From an uncultured Lactobacillus sp. (GTDB lineage: Bacteria; Bacillota; Bacilli; Lactobacillales; Lactobacillaceae): a DNA stretch of 13,790 nucleotides. Positions within the stretch are counted from its first letter, which is position 1; each line of letters starts with the position of its first letter. A model generated the notes under the pieces. That model was given only the letters and a program-made list of their open reading frames with translations, was not told the origin of the DNA and searched no databases. The translations under genes and the position numbers were made by a program. The stretch covers positions 1 through 13,790 of the forward strand of contig NZ_CAJURR010000005.1 in NCBI RefSeq assembly GCF_910589175.1, read 5' to 3'. This document shows positions 1 to 7,148 of this stretch, piece by piece.

Positions 1-24
1 CGGTCGTTTAAGATCGAGCTTTTA
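1..24. terminator. Partial terminator-like hairpin at the left edge
   Basis: CGGTC (1-5) pairs with GATCG (12-16), with one G-T wobble, across a GTTTAA loop. It is followed by GAGC and a short T-run (CTTTTATTT from 19). The stem would lengthen if the bases just left of the window were GCT, so this may be a truncated intrinsic terminator. It lies 13 bp past the stop codon of cfa, where a cfa terminator or a shared bidirectional terminator would be expected. The left arm and the minus-strand T-run are outside the window, so the call is tentative. Confidence 0.35.
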
Positions 25-36
25 TTTGAATTATAT

Positions 37-1218
37 TTATTTATCATTCAACATATATTGACGAGTCATTGGTAAAGTTTTACCAGATGGGCCCTTTGTT
101 AATAGGTATTGAATAACATCAATGTTTCCTGATTCAAAGGAAGCGGCACAAGCTTGAAGATACATATCCCACATTCTCACAAAGCGTTCACCCATCATTC
201 CTTCAACTTCTGAACGATGGTCATTAAAGTTTTTATCCCAAATTTCAAGAGTTCTTTGATAGTGGCGGCGAAGCATTTCGATGTCAGCAATTTGTAAATT
301 AGCTTCTTCAATTCTTGAGACAATTTCTACTAGGCCAGGAATGTAGCCACCTGGGAAGATATATTTGTTAATCCAAGCATTGGTAGCCCCGCCTTGTTGA
401 CGAGTAATGCCATGAATTAAAGCAACACCATGTGGTTTTAAGTATTTAGCAACGTCTTTAAAATATTCTCCTAGGTTTTCTGAACCAACGTGTTCAAACA
501 TCCCTACAGAAGTAACATAATCAAAATCACGATTACCTAATTCACGATAATCTTCAAGTAACACTTCAGCTTGATTTTCAAGCCCCATATCATTAATCTT
601 TTGGTTAACTAAATCAAATTGTTCTTGACTCAAAGTAACACCGGTAACTTTAAGTCCATATTCTTTAGCTGCAGTTAACATTAAGGTTCCCCAGCCACAA
701 CCAATATCTAATAAAGTCTTACCTGGCTTAGGATCTAACTTTTGAAGAATGTGATGAACTTTAGCGATTTGAGCAGCTTCAAGATCATCCTCATTACCAT
801 TAGTGAAGTAAGCACATGAATAAGTCATAGTTGGATCAAGCCATAGTTTATAAAAATCGTTACCGATATCATAGTGACTTTGAACATCTTCTTGACTTTG
901 CTTCTCAGTATGCTTTTGCTTAGGTAAAAATTTTCTAAATTTTGAAGCACGCATAAACGATTCACTACTTTCATATGCCGCTTCAATTAATTTTTGGATA
1001 CTGCCCTTAATTTCAAGGTCTTTATCCATATAAGCTTCACCTAAAGCCAAAGAGGCGTTACTTGTTATTTCTTTAAAAGGAATCTTTTTGTTAAAAATAA
1101 CCTCCACTTCCGGTGTGCCATTTCCATAAATTTCTGATTTTCCATCCCAGTATGTAACTTTTACAGGGATATTAAATGAATGACTAAGCATCATTTTATA
1201 CAAAGGTTTTTCTAACAT
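37..1218 (-). CDS. cfa: Cyclopropane-fatty-acyl-phospholipid synthase
   Basis: This 393-residue enzyme transfers a methylene group from S-adenosylmethionine (SAM) to the double bond of unsaturated acyl chains in membrane phospholipids. In lactobacilli this makes cyclopropane fatty acids linked to acid and stress tolerance. The SAM-binding motif DIGCGWG is at residues 171-177. The residues that line the E. coli active site appear conserved: Cys135 in MTYSCAYF, Glu242 in MFEHVG, His269 in LIHGIT and Tyr320 in RRHYQRT. Length fits the family (about 380-395). The ATG at 1216-1218 has an AAGGAG ribosome binding site about 8 bases upstream. It lies 67 bp downstream of plsC on the same strand, so the two could be co-transcribed as a phospholipid synthesis and modification pair. 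The gene appears intact. Function is confident from motifs; co-transcription is inferred. Confidence 0.95.
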   Translation of the reverse strand: MLEKPLYKMMLSHSFNIPVKVTYWDGKSEIYGNGTPEVEVIFNKKIPFKEITSNASLALGEAYMDKDLEIKGSIQKLIEAAYESSESFMRASKFRKFLPKQKHTEKQSQEDVQSHYDIGNDFYKLWLDPTMTYSCAYFTNGNEDDLEAAQIAKVHHILQKLDPKPGKTLLDIGCGWGTLMLTAAKEYGLKVTGVTLSQEQFDLVNQKINDMGLENQAEVLLEDYRELGNRDFDYVTSVGMFEHVGSENLGEYFKDVAKYLKPHGVALIHGITRQQGGATNAWINKYIFPGGYIPGLVEIVSRIEEANLQIADIEMLRRHYQRTLEIWDKNFNDHRSEVEGMMGERFVRMWDMYLQACAASFESGNIDVIQYLLTKGPSGKTLPMTRQYMLNDK

Positions 1219-1251
1219 TATTGATTCTCCTTTTCTACACTAGACTATGTC

Positions 1252-1280
1252 ATTTTAACACTAAAAATCTTGAATAATAA
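1252..1280 (-). promoter_or_regulatory. Possible weak cfa promoter
   Basis: On the minus strand a TAAAAT -10 box (1252-1257) lies 17 bp from TTATTA (1275-1280), which matches only three of six bases of the TTGACA consensus. There is no T-run hairpin between plsC and cfa, so cfa may be read from the plsC promoter, from this weak site, or both. cfa is often separately induced in stationary phase in other bacteria, which makes a private promoter plausible, but the sequence support is thin. Confidence 0.3.
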
Positions 1281-1285
1281 AAAAA

Positions 1286-1900
1286 TTATTTTGCGATATA
1301 GTGAAAGTTGGGATTTTGTTCTTTATCTAACTTGTCCCAAGCTTCTTCCAATTGCTGGTATAGAGCAGGTGTAGTTTCTTTATTAATCTTTTCGCGACGT
1401 GGAATGTAGATTGGATCACCAAAACAAATGTCTAAAGGTTTTCTTTTTAGTAAGCCCTTAAAAGTTAAAGGTCCTTGATAAACCACAGGAACTAATGGCT
1501 TATTAGCCATTTTGGCAATAACAAATGCACCACTTTTAAGTTCTTCAGAATGACGAGTTCCGGAAGGAAAAATAATCAAAGATAGGTCACCTTTGCGTAA
1601 TCCTTTAACAGGGATTTTAATTGCAGAAGGTCCAGGATTATCTCGATCTACTGAAAAAGCATGTGCGTGCACTAAAATAAATCTCAAAATAGGATTTTTA
1701 AAAAGTTCTTTTTTTGCCATAAACATAAATTCCATTGGACTTGCAGCTAAGGCGAAAAGAATCGGTTCCCACCAAGTTCGATGAGGGGCTACTAAAATAT
1801 AGTTACCTTTCGGTATACGGTCTTTATGATGAACATGTAAATGTCCATTAAGTACCCAGACAATAAATCGGGCAATTGGGCGAATAATTTTATAAAACAT
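1286..1900 (-). CDS. plsC: 1-acyl-sn-glycerol-3-phosphate acyltransferase (PlsC family)
   Basis: The product probably acylates lysophosphatidic acid to phosphatidic acid at the membrane, the precursor used by CdsA, which is also encoded here. I start it at the ATG at 1898-1900 (204 residues), because GGAGG sits 7 bases upstream of it; the longer reading from 1936 adds 12 residues that span this ribosome binding site. A hydrophobic N-terminus (residues 4-18) may contact the membrane. Motif I is HRTWWE (His40, Glu45), where the family normally has H-X4-D. The later motif is FPSGTR (111-116) instead of FPEGTR; serine here is, from memory, also found in streptococcal PlsC. It ends soon after the catalytic domain and lacks the C-terminal membrane segments I recall in streptococcal homologues. 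Acyltransferase fold is confident; the exact substrate is inferred. Confidence 0.85.
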   Translation of the reverse strand: MFYKIIRPIARFIVWVLNGHLHVHHKDRIPKGNYILVAPHRTWWEPILFALAASPMEFMFMAKKELFKNPILRFILVHAHAFSVDRDNPGPSAIKIPVKGLRKGDLSLIIFPSGTRHSEELKSGAFVIAKMANKPLVPVVYQGPLTFKGLLKRKPLDICFGDPIYIPRREKINKETTPALYQQLEEAWDKLDKEQNPNFHYIAK

Positions 1901-1907
1901 GATCTTT

Positions 1908-1957
1908 CCTCCAATTTTATCTATAGTATTATACAATACAGCAAAGAATTTTTAGAA
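1908..1957 (-). promoter_or_regulatory. plsC promoter and ribosome binding site
   Basis: The minus strand carries a perfect TATAAT -10 box (complement of 1928-1933). A weak -35 candidate, TTCTAA (complement of 1952-1957), lies 18 bp away. A GGAGG Shine-Dalgarno (complement of 1908-1912) sits 7 bases from the ATG at 1900 and decides the start of plsC. The -10 box overlaps TATTAT and TACAAT (1927-1937) on the plus strand, which could serve the divergent methyltransferase gene, although no good plus-strand -35 is visible. Confidence 0.55.
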
Positions 1958-1968
1958 GGGTATAGAAA

Positions 1969-2991
1969 ATGGATCTATTGAAACCTAATGAACGAATTGA
2001 TTATATGTACAATGATGACCTACAAATTATCCAAGAAAAAGATGCTTTTTCTTTTTCTTTAGATACGCTTCTTCTTGGATATTTTGCGCAAAATAAAATC
2101 CATGATAATTATAAAGTTGTTGATTTATGTAGTGGTAATGGGGCTGCTAGTATCTACATGTCCTATTTTAACCGGGCACATTATGATGCAGTGGAGATTC
2201 AAAAAGAGATAGCTGATCAGGCAAGCCGAAGTATTAAATTGAATAAACTAGAAAATCGGATAGAAGTTCATTGTCTGAATGCATTAGATGCCCCGAAAAA
2301 ATTAGGTAAAGATAAGTATGATGTAGTTGTTGTTAATCCTCCTTATTTCAAAGTTCCTAAAGGTCATATTGTTAATCCTGATGAAAAAAAGGCCTTAGCA
2401 AGACATGAACTAGCAATTAACCTTGAGCAAATAATTAAAGTATCAAGTGATATGCTCAAAATGAAAGGCAAAATGTTTATGGTTCATCGGCCTGAGCGTT
2501 TGGGTGAAATTATGCACTATTGTTTAGAAAATCAACTAAGTGTAAAGTGGGTACAACCATTTGTCTCTAAGAGAGATGCAGATGCTAATTTAGTTGTGGT
2601 AGAAGCAATTAGAAATACTGCTAGTGATGGGTTGGTTTTGAGGGATGCAATTGTTGTACATAATCAAGATGGATCGTTTACACCTGAAATAAAAAAAGTT
2701 ATCGCTGAAAATAAGGAAGAAGAGCCTAAAAAAGAAAAATATTATTTTTACTGCCTATTGTGTAATGACGGAAGTTTCTATGGTGGTTTTACAAATGACT
2801 TAGCTCATCGATTAAAGATGCACAATGAAGGAAAAGGAGCTAAATACACAAAAACACGACGACCAGTAAAAATGATTTATCATGAAGAATTTAATGATAA
2901 AAAACTAGCACTAAAGAGAGAATATTGGTTCAAACATCATTCAAGAAAATGGAAAGAAGAGTTTTTAAAAGAACATAATGTAAAATTTTAA
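1969..2991 (+). CDS. trmN6: tRNA1(Val) A37 N6-methyltransferase fused to a GIY-YIG domain
   Basis: This 340-residue protein is a two-domain fusion. Residues 1 to about 245 form a Rossmann-fold methyltransferase with the SAM-binding DLCSGNGA (52-59) and the catalytic NPPY (123-126) typical of N6-adenine methylases; the closest family is TrmN6/YabB, which modifies A37 next to the anticodon of tRNA-Val. A charged linker (about 246-257, rich in Lys and Glu) leads to a UPF0213/YazA-like GIY-YIG domain (about 258-335) with the family's HNEGKGAKYT stretch, the likely catalytic Arg281, and Glu318 in ALKREY. In B. subtilis yabB and yazA are adjacent separate genes, as I recall, so this looks like a fusion of neighbours. 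The ATG has AGAAGGG 8 bases upstream. It is divergent from plsC and ends just before the rpsB promoter. Nuclease activity of the second domain is not established. Confidence 0.87.
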   Translation: MDLLKPNERIDYMYNDDLQIIQEKDAFSFSLDTLLLGYFAQNKIHDNYKVVDLCSGNGAASIYMSYFNRAHYDAVEIQKEIADQASRSIKLNKLENRIEVHCLNALDAPKKLGKDKYDVVVVNPPYFKVPKGHIVNPDEKKALARHELAINLEQIIKVSSDMLKMKGKMFMVHRPERLGEIMHYCLENQLSVKWVQPFVSKRDADANLVVVEAIRNTASDGLVLRDAIVVHNQDGSFTPEIKKVIAENKEEEPKKEKYYFYCLLCNDGSFYGGFTNDLAHRLKMHNEGKGAKYTKTRRPVKMIYHEEFNDKKLALKREYWFKHHSRKWKEEFLKEHNVKF

Positions 2992-3020
2992 TTGCATTTA
3001 TAAAATTAATTAGTTACAAT
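2992..3020 (+). promoter_or_regulatory. Probable rpsB promoter
   Basis: TTGCAT (2992-2997), immediately after the methyltransferase stop codon, is followed by a 17-bp spacer and TACAAT (3015-3020), which differs from TATAAT at one base. The -35 matches only TTG. If used, transcription would start near 3027 and give an untranslated leader of about 118 bases before rpsB. No better-spaced pair is visible in the gap. Confidence 0.5.
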
Positions 3021-3058
3021 GTTCAAGTATGCGTTTTGCATATTAAATTTATATCACA

Positions 3059-3118
3059 TCAAGAGCGATTAAATTCCTAGGTGCCAATTATTGGTCAGAA
3101 TTTAATACGACCTCTTGA
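3059..3118 (+). ncRNA. Structured rpsB 5' leader, candidate ribosomal-protein autoregulatory RNA
   Basis: Three nested perfect inverted repeats define a long hairpin. The outer helix is TCAAGAG (3059-3065) with CTCTTGA (3112-3118). The middle helix is ATTAAATT (3068-3075) with AATTTAAT (3099-3106). The apical helix is CCAA (3084-3087) with TTGG (3091-3094). The internal loops between them are asymmetric, as in protein-binding RNA elements. It ends 12 bases before the rpsB Shine-Dalgarno sequence (AGGAGG, 3131-3136). There is no T-run after it, so translational control is more likely than attenuation. Ribosomal protein leaders that bind their own product, including S2 in proteobacteria, are well known; that this leader binds S2 is inferred. 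A weaker 5-bp hairpin, TATGC/GCATA (3028-3042), precedes it. Confidence 0.65.
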
Positions 3119-3144
3119 GAGGAATTAACCAGGAGGAATTTTTT

Positions 3145-3930
3145 ATGACAGTTGTTACTATGAAGCAATTGCTTGAAGCAGGTGTCCACTTTGGTCACCA
3201 AACTAGAAGATGGGATCCAAAGATGGCTCCTTACATTTTCACTCAAAGAAACGGAATCTACATCATTGACTTACAAAAGACTATTAAGATGTTAGATGAC
3301 GCTTACAACTACGTTAAGGCAGTTGCTCAAGACGGTGGCGTATTCTTGTTTGTTGGTACTAAGAAACAAGCACAAGACGCTGTTAAAGAAGAAGCTACAC
3401 GTGCAGGTCAATACTACGTTAACCAACGTTGGTTAGGTGGTACTTTGACTAACTGGACTACTATCCAAAGCCGTGTTAAGAGATTAAAGGAATTAAAACA
3501 AATGTCAGAAGATGGCACTTTCGACGTATTACCAAAGAAGGAAGTTGCACTTTTGACTAAGGAAATGGAAAAACTTGAAAGATTCTTAGGTGGTATTGAA
3601 GATATGCCAAGAATTCCAGATGTTATGTTCGTTGTTGATCCTAAGAAAGAAAAGATCGCTGTTCACGAAGCAAACATTTTAGGTATCCCTGTAGTAGCTA
3701 TGGTTGATACTAACACTGATCCAGATCCAATCGACGTTGTTATCCCAGCAAACGATGACGCAATTCGTGCAATTCGTCTGATTTCAGGTGCTATGGCTGA
3801 TGCAATTATCGAAGGTAAGCAAGGCCAAGATGACAGCGAAGATGTTGAAAAAGAAATGGCTGATAAAGCAGCAGCTGAAGACGATGAAGAAGAATCCATC
3901 GAAGTAGTTGTTGAAAAATCAGAAGACTAA
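3145..3930 (+). CDS. rpsB: 30S ribosomal protein S2
   Basis: S2 is a 30S subunit protein needed late in small-subunit assembly and for binding S1-type proteins. The 261-residue product has the family's start [14 protein letters not shown] (6-19), the [11 protein letters not shown] block (93-103) and the PDVMFVVDP block (158-166). The C-terminus from about 229 is a strongly acidic, probably disordered tail. I start at the ATG at 3145-3147 because AGGAGG lies 8 bases upstream. A longer in-frame reading from a TTG at 3115 would begin inside the leader hairpin and translate through the Shine-Dalgarno, so it is unlikely. It is followed after 37 bp by tsf, the usual bacterial pair. Codons look highly biased, as in strongly expressed genes. 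Confidence 0.98.
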   Translation: MTVVTMKQLLEAGVHFGHQTRRWDPKMAPYIFTQRNGIYIIDLQKTIKMLDDAYNYVKAVAQDGGVFLFVGTKKQAQDAVKEEATRAGQYYVNQRWLGGTLTNWTTIQSRVKRLKELKQMSEDGTFDVLPKKEVALLTKEMEKLERFLGGIEDMPRIPDVMFVVDPKKEKIAVHEANILGIPVVAMVDTNTDPDPIDVVIPANDDAIRAIRLISGAMADAIIEGKQGQDDSEDVEKEMADKAAAEDDEEESIEVVVEKSED

Positions 3931-3967
3931 TTTGTTTTTACTGTTAGTTCTGTAGGAGGACATATTA

Positions 3968-4993
3968 ATGGCAAAAATTACTGCTCAATTAGTTAAAGAA
4001 TTACGTGAACGTACTGGTGCTGGTGTTATGGATGCCAAGAAAGCACTAGTAGAAGTTGACGGTGACATGGATAAGGCAGTTCAATACCTTCGTGATAAAG
4101 GTATGGCAAAGGCTGCTAAGAAAGCTGACCGTGTTGCAGCTGAAGGTTTAACTGGCGTTTACGTTGATGGTAATGTTGCAGCTATTACTGAAGTTAACTC
4201 AGAAACTGACTTCGTTTCTTCAAACGATAAGTTTGTTAAATTAGTAAATGAAGCTACTAAAACTATTGCTGAAGGTAAGCCTGCTGACATGGAAGCAGCT
4301 GAAGAATTAAAGATGGCTGATGGTACTACTTTGGGTCAGTCATTCGTAGATGCAACGGCTACTATTGGTGAAAAGATCGTTTTACGTCGTTTTGCTTTAG
4401 AAGAAAAAACTGATGACCAAGAATTTGGTGCTTACCAACATAATGGTGGCCAAATTGGTGTTATCACTGTTTTAGAAGGTGCTGATGCAGCTACTGCTAA
4501 GCATTTAGCTATGCACATTGCTGCTATGAGTCCTAAAGTTATCTCACCTGATGAATTAGATGATGAATTCATTACTGATCAATTAGCTGTTATGAATCAT
4601 AAGATTGATCAAGATAACGAAAGTCGTGCTTTGGTAAACAAGAAGCCATTGCCACACCTTGTTTATGGTTCAGAAAAACAATTAAGCGATGATGTTTTAG
4701 CTAAGGCTAAAGAAGATATTAAGGCCGAACTTAAAGAAGAAGGTAAGCCTGAAAAGATTTGGGATAAGATTATTCCTGGTAAGATGCAACGCTTTATTGA
4801 TGATAATACTCAAGTTGATAAGCAATTTGCAGTTTTATCACAAAACTACATTATGGACGACAGCAAGACTGTTGGCGAATTCTTGAAGGAAAAGGGAGCT
4901 AAGTTAGTTGCTTTCCAACGTTACGAAGTTGGCGAAGGTATTGAAAAGAAGCAAGAAGACTTTGCTGCCGAAGTACGTGAACAAATGAAGTAA
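3968..4993 (+). CDS. tsf: Translation elongation factor Ts
   Basis: EF-Ts releases GDP from EF-Tu so that it can be recharged with GTP. The protein opens with the UBA-like N-terminal domain, seen as [16 protein letters not shown] (12-27). It continues to the TDFV motif (80-83), whose Asp and Phe intrude into the EF-Tu nucleotide site. The C-terminal part has [15 protein letters not shown], a family hallmark. At 341 residues it is longer than the E. coli or B. subtilis proteins (roughly 280-295), a length I associate with lactobacilli. An AGGAGG site lies just upstream of the ATG. The gene is second in the rpsB-tsf unit and is closed by a strong terminator. Confidence 0.98.
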   Translation: MAKITAQLVKELRERTGAGVMDAKKALVEVDGDMDKAVQYLRDKGMAKAAKKADRVAAEGLTGVYVDGNVAAITEVNSETDFVSSNDKFVKLVNEATKTIAEGKPADMEAAEELKMADGTTLGQSFVDATATIGEKIVLRRFALEEKTDDQEFGAYQHNGGQIGVITVLEGADAATAKHLAMHIAAMSPKVISPDELDDEFITDQLAVMNHKIDQDNESRALVNKKPLPHLVYGSEKQLSDDVLAKAKEDIKAELKEEGKPEKIWDKIIPGKMQRFIDDNTQVDKQFAVLSQNYIMDDSKTVGEFLKEKGAKLVAFQRYEVGEGIEKKQEDFAAEVREQMK

Positions 4994-5010
4994 TTATTTA
5001 CTTAAAAATG

Positions 5011-5040
5011 GGAGTAACGCTTAGGCGTTGCTCCTTTTTT
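5011..5040 (+). terminator. Intrinsic terminator of the rpsB-tsf operon
   Basis: GGAGTAACGC (5011-5020) pairs with GCGTTGCTCC (5025-5034) over a TTAG loop, a 10-bp stem with one wobble pair, followed by six T residues (5035-5040). It starts 18 bp after the tsf stop. Five A residues (5005-5009) shortly before the stem give it some ability to work in the other direction. It separates rpsB-tsf from the pyrH operon. Confidence 0.93.
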
Positions 5041-5043
5041 CGG

Positions 5044-5075
5044 TATAATATATTGCAGTGATTTTATGGTAAAAT
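5044..5075 (+). promoter_or_regulatory. Candidate pyrH promoter region
   Basis: Two -10-like elements follow the terminator. TATAAT (5044-5049) is a perfect box, but its 17-bp-spaced -35 (TTAGGC, 5021-5026) is poor and lies within the terminator hairpin. TGGTAAAAT (5067-5075) is an extended -10 (TG-N-TAAAAT), which can compensate for a weak -35, and would start transcription close to the pyrH ribosome binding site (AGGAGG, 5089-5094). A promoter is expected here because of the strong terminator just upstream; which box is used cannot be decided from the sequence. Confidence 0.5.
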
Positions 5076-5101
5076 GATAAAAGCAATGAGGAGGTAAATT
5101 T

Positions 5102-5827
5102 ATGAGTCAAGTTAAGTACAAACGTATTATTTTAAAAGTTTCTGGTGAGGCCCTTGCTGGTGAAAAAGGTACTGGTATTAACCCAGAGGTTATTAAGCAT
5201 CTAGCTGAAGAAATTAAGTCTGTCCACGATTTGGGTGTTGAAATCGGCATTGTTTGTGGCGGTGGAAACATGTGGCGTGGCGAAACTGGTGCAAATCTGG
5301 GTATGGAAAGAGCTCAGGCAGACTACATGGGAATGTTAGCAACAATTATGAATGGTCTAGCATTACAAGATGGATTAGAAAACTTAGGAGTTCCAACACG
5401 AGTACAAACATCAATTGAGATGCGTCAAATTGCAGAACCTTATATCCGTCGTAAGGCTGTTCGTCATTTAGAAAAAGGCCGTGTTGTTATTTTTGGTGGT
5501 GGTACCGGTAATCCATACTTCTCAACCGATACTACTGCTGCCTTAAGAGCAGCTGAAATTAATGCAGATGTAATTTTAATGGCTAAAAACGGAGTTGATG
5601 GTGTTTATTCAGCTGATCCTAAAGTTGATCCAAATGCTAAGAAATACTCTGAATTAACTCAACTTGATTTGATTTCAAAGAACTTAAAGGTAATGGATAG
5701 TACAGCTAGTTCCTTATCTATGGATAATGATATTCCACTAGTTGTCTTTAATGTAAATAAGCCTGGTAACATCAAGAAAGTTGTTATGGGTGAAAATATT
5801 GGTACTGTAATCAAAGGTGATAAATAA
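5102..5827 (+). CDS. pyrH: UMP kinase (uridylate kinase)
   Basis: The enzyme phosphorylates UMP to UDP with ATP, the committed step that feeds UTP, CTP and sugar-nucleotide synthesis. Bacterial UMP kinases are hexamers of the amino-acid kinase fold, usually activated by GTP and inhibited by UTP. Visible motifs are K-x-SGE (12-16), CGGGN (52-56) with Arg59, [13 protein letters not shown] (131-143), and NGVDGVY (163-169). Length 241 is normal. AGGAGG lies 7 bases before the ATG. It heads the probable pyrH-frr-uppS-cdsA-rseP-proS-polC operon, and its TAA stop shares one base with the frr ATG. Confidence 0.98.
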   Translation: MSQVKYKRIILKVSGEALAGEKGTGINPEVIKHLAEEIKSVHDLGVEIGIVCGGGNMWRGETGANLGMERAQADYMGMLATIMNGLALQDGLENLGVPTRVQTSIEMRQIAEPYIRRKAVRHLEKGRVVIFGGGTGNPYFSTDTTAALRAAEINADVILMAKNGVDGVYSADPKVDPNAKKYSELTQLDLISKNLKVMDSTASSLSMDNDIPLVVFNVNKPGNIKKVVMGENIGTVIKGDK

Positions 5828-6384
5828 TGGCTAATAAAGTAATTGAAAAAGCAAAAGATAATATGAAAAAGTCTATCGCTGTATTCCAAAAGGAATTGGG
5901 CGGTATTCGTGCCGGCGTTGCAAATGCAAGCTTATTGGATGGAATTAAAGTTGACTACTACGGTGTTCCAACTCCGCTTACACAAATGTCTAGTGTAAGT
6001 ATTCCTGAAGCTCGTGTTTTAATGGTAACGCCTTATGATAAATCAACTTTAGATGATATTGAACATGCTATCTTAGCTTCTGATCTTGGAATTACTCCAG
6101 CTAATGATGGTACTGTAATTAGAATTGTTATTCCACAATTAACTGGTGAACGTCGTCAAGAAATTGCTAAGCAAGTAGGTAAGCTTGCTGAAAAAGGTAA
6201 GATTGCTGTACGTAATGTTCGTCGAGATGCAATGGATACTTTAAAGCGTCAAGAAAAAGATGGCGATATTACTGAAGATGAACAACGTAGTTTAGAAAAA
6301 CAAGTTCAAAAAGTAACTGATGATGCTACTAAAGAAATTGATAAATTAGCAGATCAAAAGAGTCAAGAAATTACTCAGGGTTAG
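5827..6384 (+). CDS. frr: Ribosome recycling factor
   Basis: RRF splits post-termination ribosomes with EF-G so that subunits can be reused. The 185-residue length is standard. The alpha-helical domain I is formed by both termini, with the basic RNVRRD (129-134) typical of the ribosome-facing helix. Domain II lies at about 31-104, including the [11 protein letters not shown] block (36-46) and the [10 protein letters not shown] block (91-100). The ATG overlaps the pyrH stop codon (TAATG), which suggests translational coupling. An AAAGGTGA Shine-Dalgarno lies within the end of pyrH. Confidence 0.98.
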   Translation: MANKVIEKAKDNMKKSIAVFQKELGGIRAGVANASLLDGIKVDYYGVPTPLTQMSSVSIPEARVLMVTPYDKSTLDDIEHAILASDLGITPANDGTVIRIVIPQLTGERRQEIAKQVGKLAEKGKIAVRNVRRDAMDTLKRQEKDGDITEDEQRSLEKQVQKVTDDATKEIDKLADQKSQEITQG

Positions 6385-6402
6385 TTTAGGACTTGATAAG
6401 AT

Positions 6403-7122
6403 ATGTCAGAATCAAAAAAACCACTTAATCATTTGGCCATAATTATGGATGGAAATGGTAGATGGGCAAAAAAGAGACATTTACCACGTTTTGTCGGACA
6501 TCGTCATGGGATGGACAATATACGAAATATTGCACTTGCAGCCAATAAATTAGGAATAAAAGTTTTAACACTTTATGCTTTTTCAACTGAAAATTGGGCT
6601 CGTCCGACTGACGAAGTAAACTATTTGATGCGTTTACCAATTGACTTTTTTGATAAGTTTATGCCGGAATTAATGGAAAATAACGTTCGGGTTAATATTA
6701 TGGGATTTGTAGACGAACTACCTGAGAAGACATATTTAGTAACTCAAAAAGCCATGGCAGAAACGGCTAATAATACAGGGATGGTACTGAATTTTGCCTT
6801 TAACTATGGATCGCGTAGAGAAATAACGGCTGGAGTACAAGAAATTGCCCGTAAAGCAAAGGTCGGAGAAATCGATATTGATGATATTAATGAAAAAATG
6901 GTCTCAGATCATTTACTAACGCATTCTTTAGCTCCATATGAAGATCCCGATTTATTAATTAGAACCTCTGGAGAAGAACGTTTATCAAATTTCTTATTGT
7001 GGCAAATGGCCTATACTGAATTTAGTTTTTCAGATAAATTATGGCCTGATTTTGATAAAACTGATTTAGAAGAATTAGTTAAAGATTATCAAGGACGTAA
7101 TCGTCGTTTTGGAAAAGTATAA
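6403..7122 (+). CDS. uppS: Undecaprenyl diphosphate synthase (cis-prenyltransferase)
   Basis: UppS adds isopentenyl units in cis to farnesyl diphosphate to make C55 undecaprenyl diphosphate, the lipid carrier for peptidoglycan and wall polymers. The catalytic MDGNGRWA block has Asp16. The [10 protein letters not shown] block (59-68), the RTSGE motif (187-191), SNFLLWQ (195-201) and Glu206 in the YTEF block are all present. The 239-residue length is normal. The ribosome binding site is weak: AGGA (6388-6391) is 11 bases from the ATG and only GATAAG is nearer, so translation may depend partly on readthrough from frr, 18 bp upstream. The pairing with cdsA is widely conserved in bacteria. Confidence 0.97.
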   Translation: MSESKKPLNHLAIIMDGNGRWAKKRHLPRFVGHRHGMDNIRNIALAANKLGIKVLTLYAFSTENWARPTDEVNYLMRLPIDFFDKFMPELMENNVRVNIMGFVDELPEKTYLVTQKAMAETANNTGMVLNFAFNYGSRREITAGVQEIARKAKVGEIDIDDINEKMVSDHLLTHSLAPYEDPDLLIRTSGEERLSNFLLWQMAYTEFSFSDKLWPDFDKTDLEELVKDYQGRNRRFGKV

Positions 7123-7148
7123 TTTTAATTAGAACTGTAGAATTTTAA

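Noticed and set aside
1593..1784. Small open frame opposite plsC
   Set aside because: It lies wholly within plsC on the other strand, lacks a convincing ribosome binding site and shows no recognisable domain.
1901..1936. Longer plsC reading from an ATG at 1936
   Set aside because: The 12 added residues are encoded by the region with the GGAGG ribosome binding site and the -10 box; the ATG at 1898-1900 has the correctly spaced Shine-Dalgarno.
3028..3042. TATGC/GCATA hairpin as a terminator for the methyltransferase gene
   Set aside because: The stem is only 5 bp and no T-run follows; at most it is a minor hairpin at the start of the rpsB leader.
3115..3144. N-terminal extension of rpsB by 10 codons from a TTG
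   Set aside because: It would start inside the leader hairpin and translate through the AGGAGG at 3131-3136, which is ideally placed for the ATG at 3145; the conserved S2 start also fits the shorter form.
3663..3899. Ser/Ala-rich antisense open frame opposite the end of rpsB
   Set aside because: Its composition is a by-product of the acidic, codon-biased rpsB tail on the other strand.
7121..7148. Direct repeats of AATTTTAA flanking the uppS-cdsA gap
   Set aside because: The 8-bp copies are AT-only, 20 bp apart and expected by chance in such AT-rich DNA; no insertion lies between them.
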